Source: Christensenellaceae bacterium (GTDB lineage: Bacteria; Bacillota; Clostridia; Christensenellales; UBA1750). From it: a DNA stretch of 7,564 bases. Positions 6,189 through 7,564 of this stretch are shown one piece after another (position 1 is the first letter of the stretch; every line of letters starts with the position of its first letter). The notes below the pieces were generated by a model. It saw only the letters and a list, made by a program, of their open reading frames with translations. It had not been told where the DNA came from and ran no database searches. The stretch lies in assembly GCA_031287285.1 (NCBI GenBank), contig JAITTC010000180.1, forward strand, positions 1 through 7,564. The letters are read 5' to 3'. A program made the position numbers and the translations under genes.

Positions 6189-7564
6189 TTGACTGAGTTT
6201 GGATTCATAGGCTTGGGCAGCATGGGCAGGATGCTCATCAGCGGATTGATTCGATACGCCAAGGTGCCCGCGGCGAACATCGCCGTGACCAGAAGGGATC
6301 GCAGCCGGCTGGCCGAAATCGGCGAAGCCTTTCCCGGCGTTCAAACAAGGGAAAGGGCTGCCGAAATCGCGAGCGCGGCAAGGTCTGTGTTTCTTTGCGT
6401 GAAGCCCGCCGAGGTAAAAGCCGTTCTGCAGGAGATCGGCCCCGTCATAGGGCCAAATGCGCAGCTGATCTCCCTGGCCGGAACCGTGCCGCTGGATATG
6501 ATTTCGCGCTTGGTTAATTGCAGGGTTTCAAAGCTGATGCCCACGATCGTATCGGAAATCGGCGAAGGCATTCAATTGATTTGCCACGGCCCGAAGGTAA
6601 CGGAGGGCGACAAGGAAGCCTTATACCCCTTTCTTGAAAAGCTTGGAAAGATAAAGCCCGTGAACGAGCGCGATTTTGGGTTTGCCTCCGAGCTTACGAG
6701 CTGCAACCCCGGGCTGATCGCCTCCATATTGCGCCACATGGCGGGGGCTGCCGCCGCGCACACGAAATCCTTCACGCCTGAAGAGATTAACGAGATGATT
6801 ACCCACACCGCATATGCCACAACGAAGCTTCTGCTAGATAAAGAAATGACCTATGCGGAATTAATCGGCAGGGTGGCGACCAAGGGAGGAATCACCCAGG
6901 AAGGAGTGGCCGTTTTTGACGAAAGGCTTCCCGAGGTATTCGATGCGATGTTTGAAAAAATGCTCATAAAAAGGAGCAGCGTCGAAGAGCGGATACGGGG
7001 CGATTTCATAGCAGGGGAAGGAACTCAAGCGAGCATGAGCATCGGCGATCTTGCTATCGATTGCGCGAAGCCAGAGCGGCTGCGCGGCTTTTATGCGGAG
7101 CTTACGGGCTGGGAAGAGGGCGAGCTTTATGGCTGCCCGGCGCTGATTGCGGAGGGCGGGCTCAAGATCCTGTTCATGGGCTGCGACTTTGACCATATCC
7201 CGCCCGTTTGGCCCGAAAGGCCGGGCGAGCAGCAAAAGCAGCTGCATTTCGACCTGCAGGCGGGCGATTTGCCCGCCGCCGTAGAAAGAGCCCTTCGCCT
7301 TGGCGCGCGAAAGCCAGCCGAACAGTATGGCGGCGAAGAGTGGGTTACGCTGCTCGACCCGGAAGGCCATCCCTTTTGCCTAACGGGGAAGGGAACTCCG
7401 GCGAGGATGAGCATCTGCGATCTTTCCATCGACTGCCGGGAGTATGAAAAGCTGTGCGACTTTTATGCGGCGCTCACGGGCTGGAATCGGCACGCGACCT
7501 ATGGGAGCGTCGCCTTGATTGCGGATTGCGGCCTCGTGGTTCATTTCATGGGCTGCGACTTTGA
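6189..7564 (+). CDS. ProC/ComER-like protein fused to two tandem VOC domains (3' end missing)
   Basis: A single uninterrupted frame runs from TTG 6189 to the window edge (458 codons, no stop). Residues 1 to about 265 form a pyrroline-5-carboxylate reductase-like protein, closest by eye to ComER. GLGSMG (8-13) binds NAD(P), CVKPAEV lies at 70-76, MPT (117-119) replaces the usual MPN, and SCNPG (171-175) stands where true P5C reductases have a GSGPA-type motif. TKGGIT (231-236) matches the family signature. The altered motifs make proline synthesis doubtful. After an approximately 17-residue linker come two Glyoxalase_6-like VOC units, at about 283-401 and from 407 onward. The first is complete, with FYAELTGW (301-308), PPVWPE (338-343), QLHFDL (351-356) and DPEGHPFCL (390-398); H353 and H394 are candidate metal ligands. 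The second is cut after HFMGCDF. The VOC substrate is unknown; the family includes lyases, dioxygenases and drug-binding resistance proteins. Both parts normally occur as separate proteins. Confidence 0.88.
   Translation, partial: MTEFGFIGLGSMGRMLISGLIRYAKVPAANIAVTRRDRSRLAEIGEAFPGVQTRERAAEIASAARSVFLCVKPAEVKAVLQEIGPVIGPNAQLISLAGTVPLDMISRLVNCRVSKLMPTIVSEIGEGIQLICHGPKVTEGDKEALYPFLEKLGKIKPVNERDFGFASELTSCNPGLIASILRHMAGAAAAHTKSFTPEEINEMITHTAYATTKLLLDKEMTYAELIGRVATKGGITQEGVAVFDERLPEVFDAMFEKMLIKRSSVEERIRGDFIAGEGTQASMSIGDLAIDCAKPERLRGFYAELTGWEEGELYGCPALIAEGGLKILFMGCDFDHIPPVWPERPGEQQKQLHFDLQAGDLPAAVERALRLGARKPAEQYGGEEWVTLLDPEGHPFCLTGKGTPARMSICDLSIDCREYEKLCDFYAALTGWNRHATYGSVALIADCGLVVHFMGCDF
7035..7406 (+). 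repeat. VOC tandem repeat, unit 1 (124 codons)
   Basis: This is the first copy of a tandem in-frame duplication in the ComER-VOC gene, running from the Met codon of MSIGDL to the codon before the matching Met of unit 2 at 7407. The period is exactly 372 nt. Over the first 52 residues that can be compared, 31 are identical (about 60%), and the DNA retains runs such as CATGGGCTGCGACTTTGA and ACGGGCTGG. The linker before each unit is also alike (GEGTQAS versus GKGTPAR), so the copied segment began upstream of the Met. Confidence 0.88.
7407..7564 (+). repeat. VOC tandem repeat, unit 2 (partial, truncated by window end)
   Basis: This second copy begins MSICDLSIDC and keeps FYAALTGW, YG, ALIA and HFMGCDF in register with unit 1. 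It has diverged most at surface-like positions between those blocks. Only 52 full codons are visible, so whether it completes a VOC fold, and whether further copies follow, cannot be told from this window. Confidence 0.85.

Noticed and set aside
6861..7370. A minus-strand frame of 169 codons and neighbouring antisense frames over the ComER-VOC gene
   Set aside because: The + strand frame carries clear ProC-like and VOC motifs, while the antisense translations are low-complexity and match nothing recognisable.
7035..7406. A separate VOC gene starting at ATG 7035
   Set aside because: There is no stop codon between the ProC-like module and this Met, and the purine-rich site is 12 nt away, which is long for a Shine-Dalgarno. 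A secondary internal start is possible, but the primary reading is one fused frame.
1..7564. CRISPR arrays, tRNA or rRNA genes, insertion sequences and prophage or attachment sites
   Set aside because: Nothing of the kind was seen: there is no regularly spaced short repeat, cloverleaf-like segment, transposase motif or flanking inverted repeat pair. The only clear repeat is the VOC duplication.

Overview
This is a GC-rich window in which every gene is on the + strand. The order radical-SAM protein (TIGR03960 type), its DUF2344 partner (TIGR03936 type), RNase E/G, rplU, rpmA is a familiar Clostridia arrangement. The ComER-like gene and the Glyoxalase_6-type VOC domains further right also resemble Firmicutes proteins. 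I infer a high-GC member of the Clostridia but cannot name a genus.

Layout. Positions 1-3113 hold a tightly packed group. It starts with the 3' part of a radical-SAM gene, cut at the window edge exactly at its CxxxCxxC cluster motif. A DUF2344 partner follows with a 4-nt ATGA overlap, and then a complete RNase E/G read from a TTG start. About 240 nt with no convincing gene lead to a near-consensus sigma-A promoter (TTGACA-17-TAAGAT) and a structured leader. These precede rplU (L21) and rpmA (L27), and a strong intrinsic terminator closes that unit. Two points stand out here: there is no prp/ysxB between rplU and rpmA, and L27 lacks the cleavable N-terminal extension that Prp removes.

Positions 4162-4995 encode an OGG1-type 8-oxoguanine DNA glycosylase with the complete catalytic and base-recognition set, beginning only 12 nt after the terminator. 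Positions 5083-6099 encode an NAD(P)-dependent SDR/epimerase-like protein that appears to be monocistronic, with a weak promoter candidate in front and a terminator behind.

The most unusual gene begins at 6189 (TTG start, strong Shine-Dalgarno) and is still open at the end of the window. It joins a ProC/ComER-like NAD(P)-binding protein in a single frame to two tandem VOC (glyoxalase-fold) domains. The VOC unit is a recognisable 124-codon duplication. I regard this three-part fusion as the best candidate for something undescribed.

Functionally the left half is RNA and ribosome housekeeping (RNA decay and maturation, ribosomal proteins, and an uncharacterised radical-SAM pair). The right half is a set of separate genes for DNA repair and redox or small-molecule chemistry, with no clear shared pathway.
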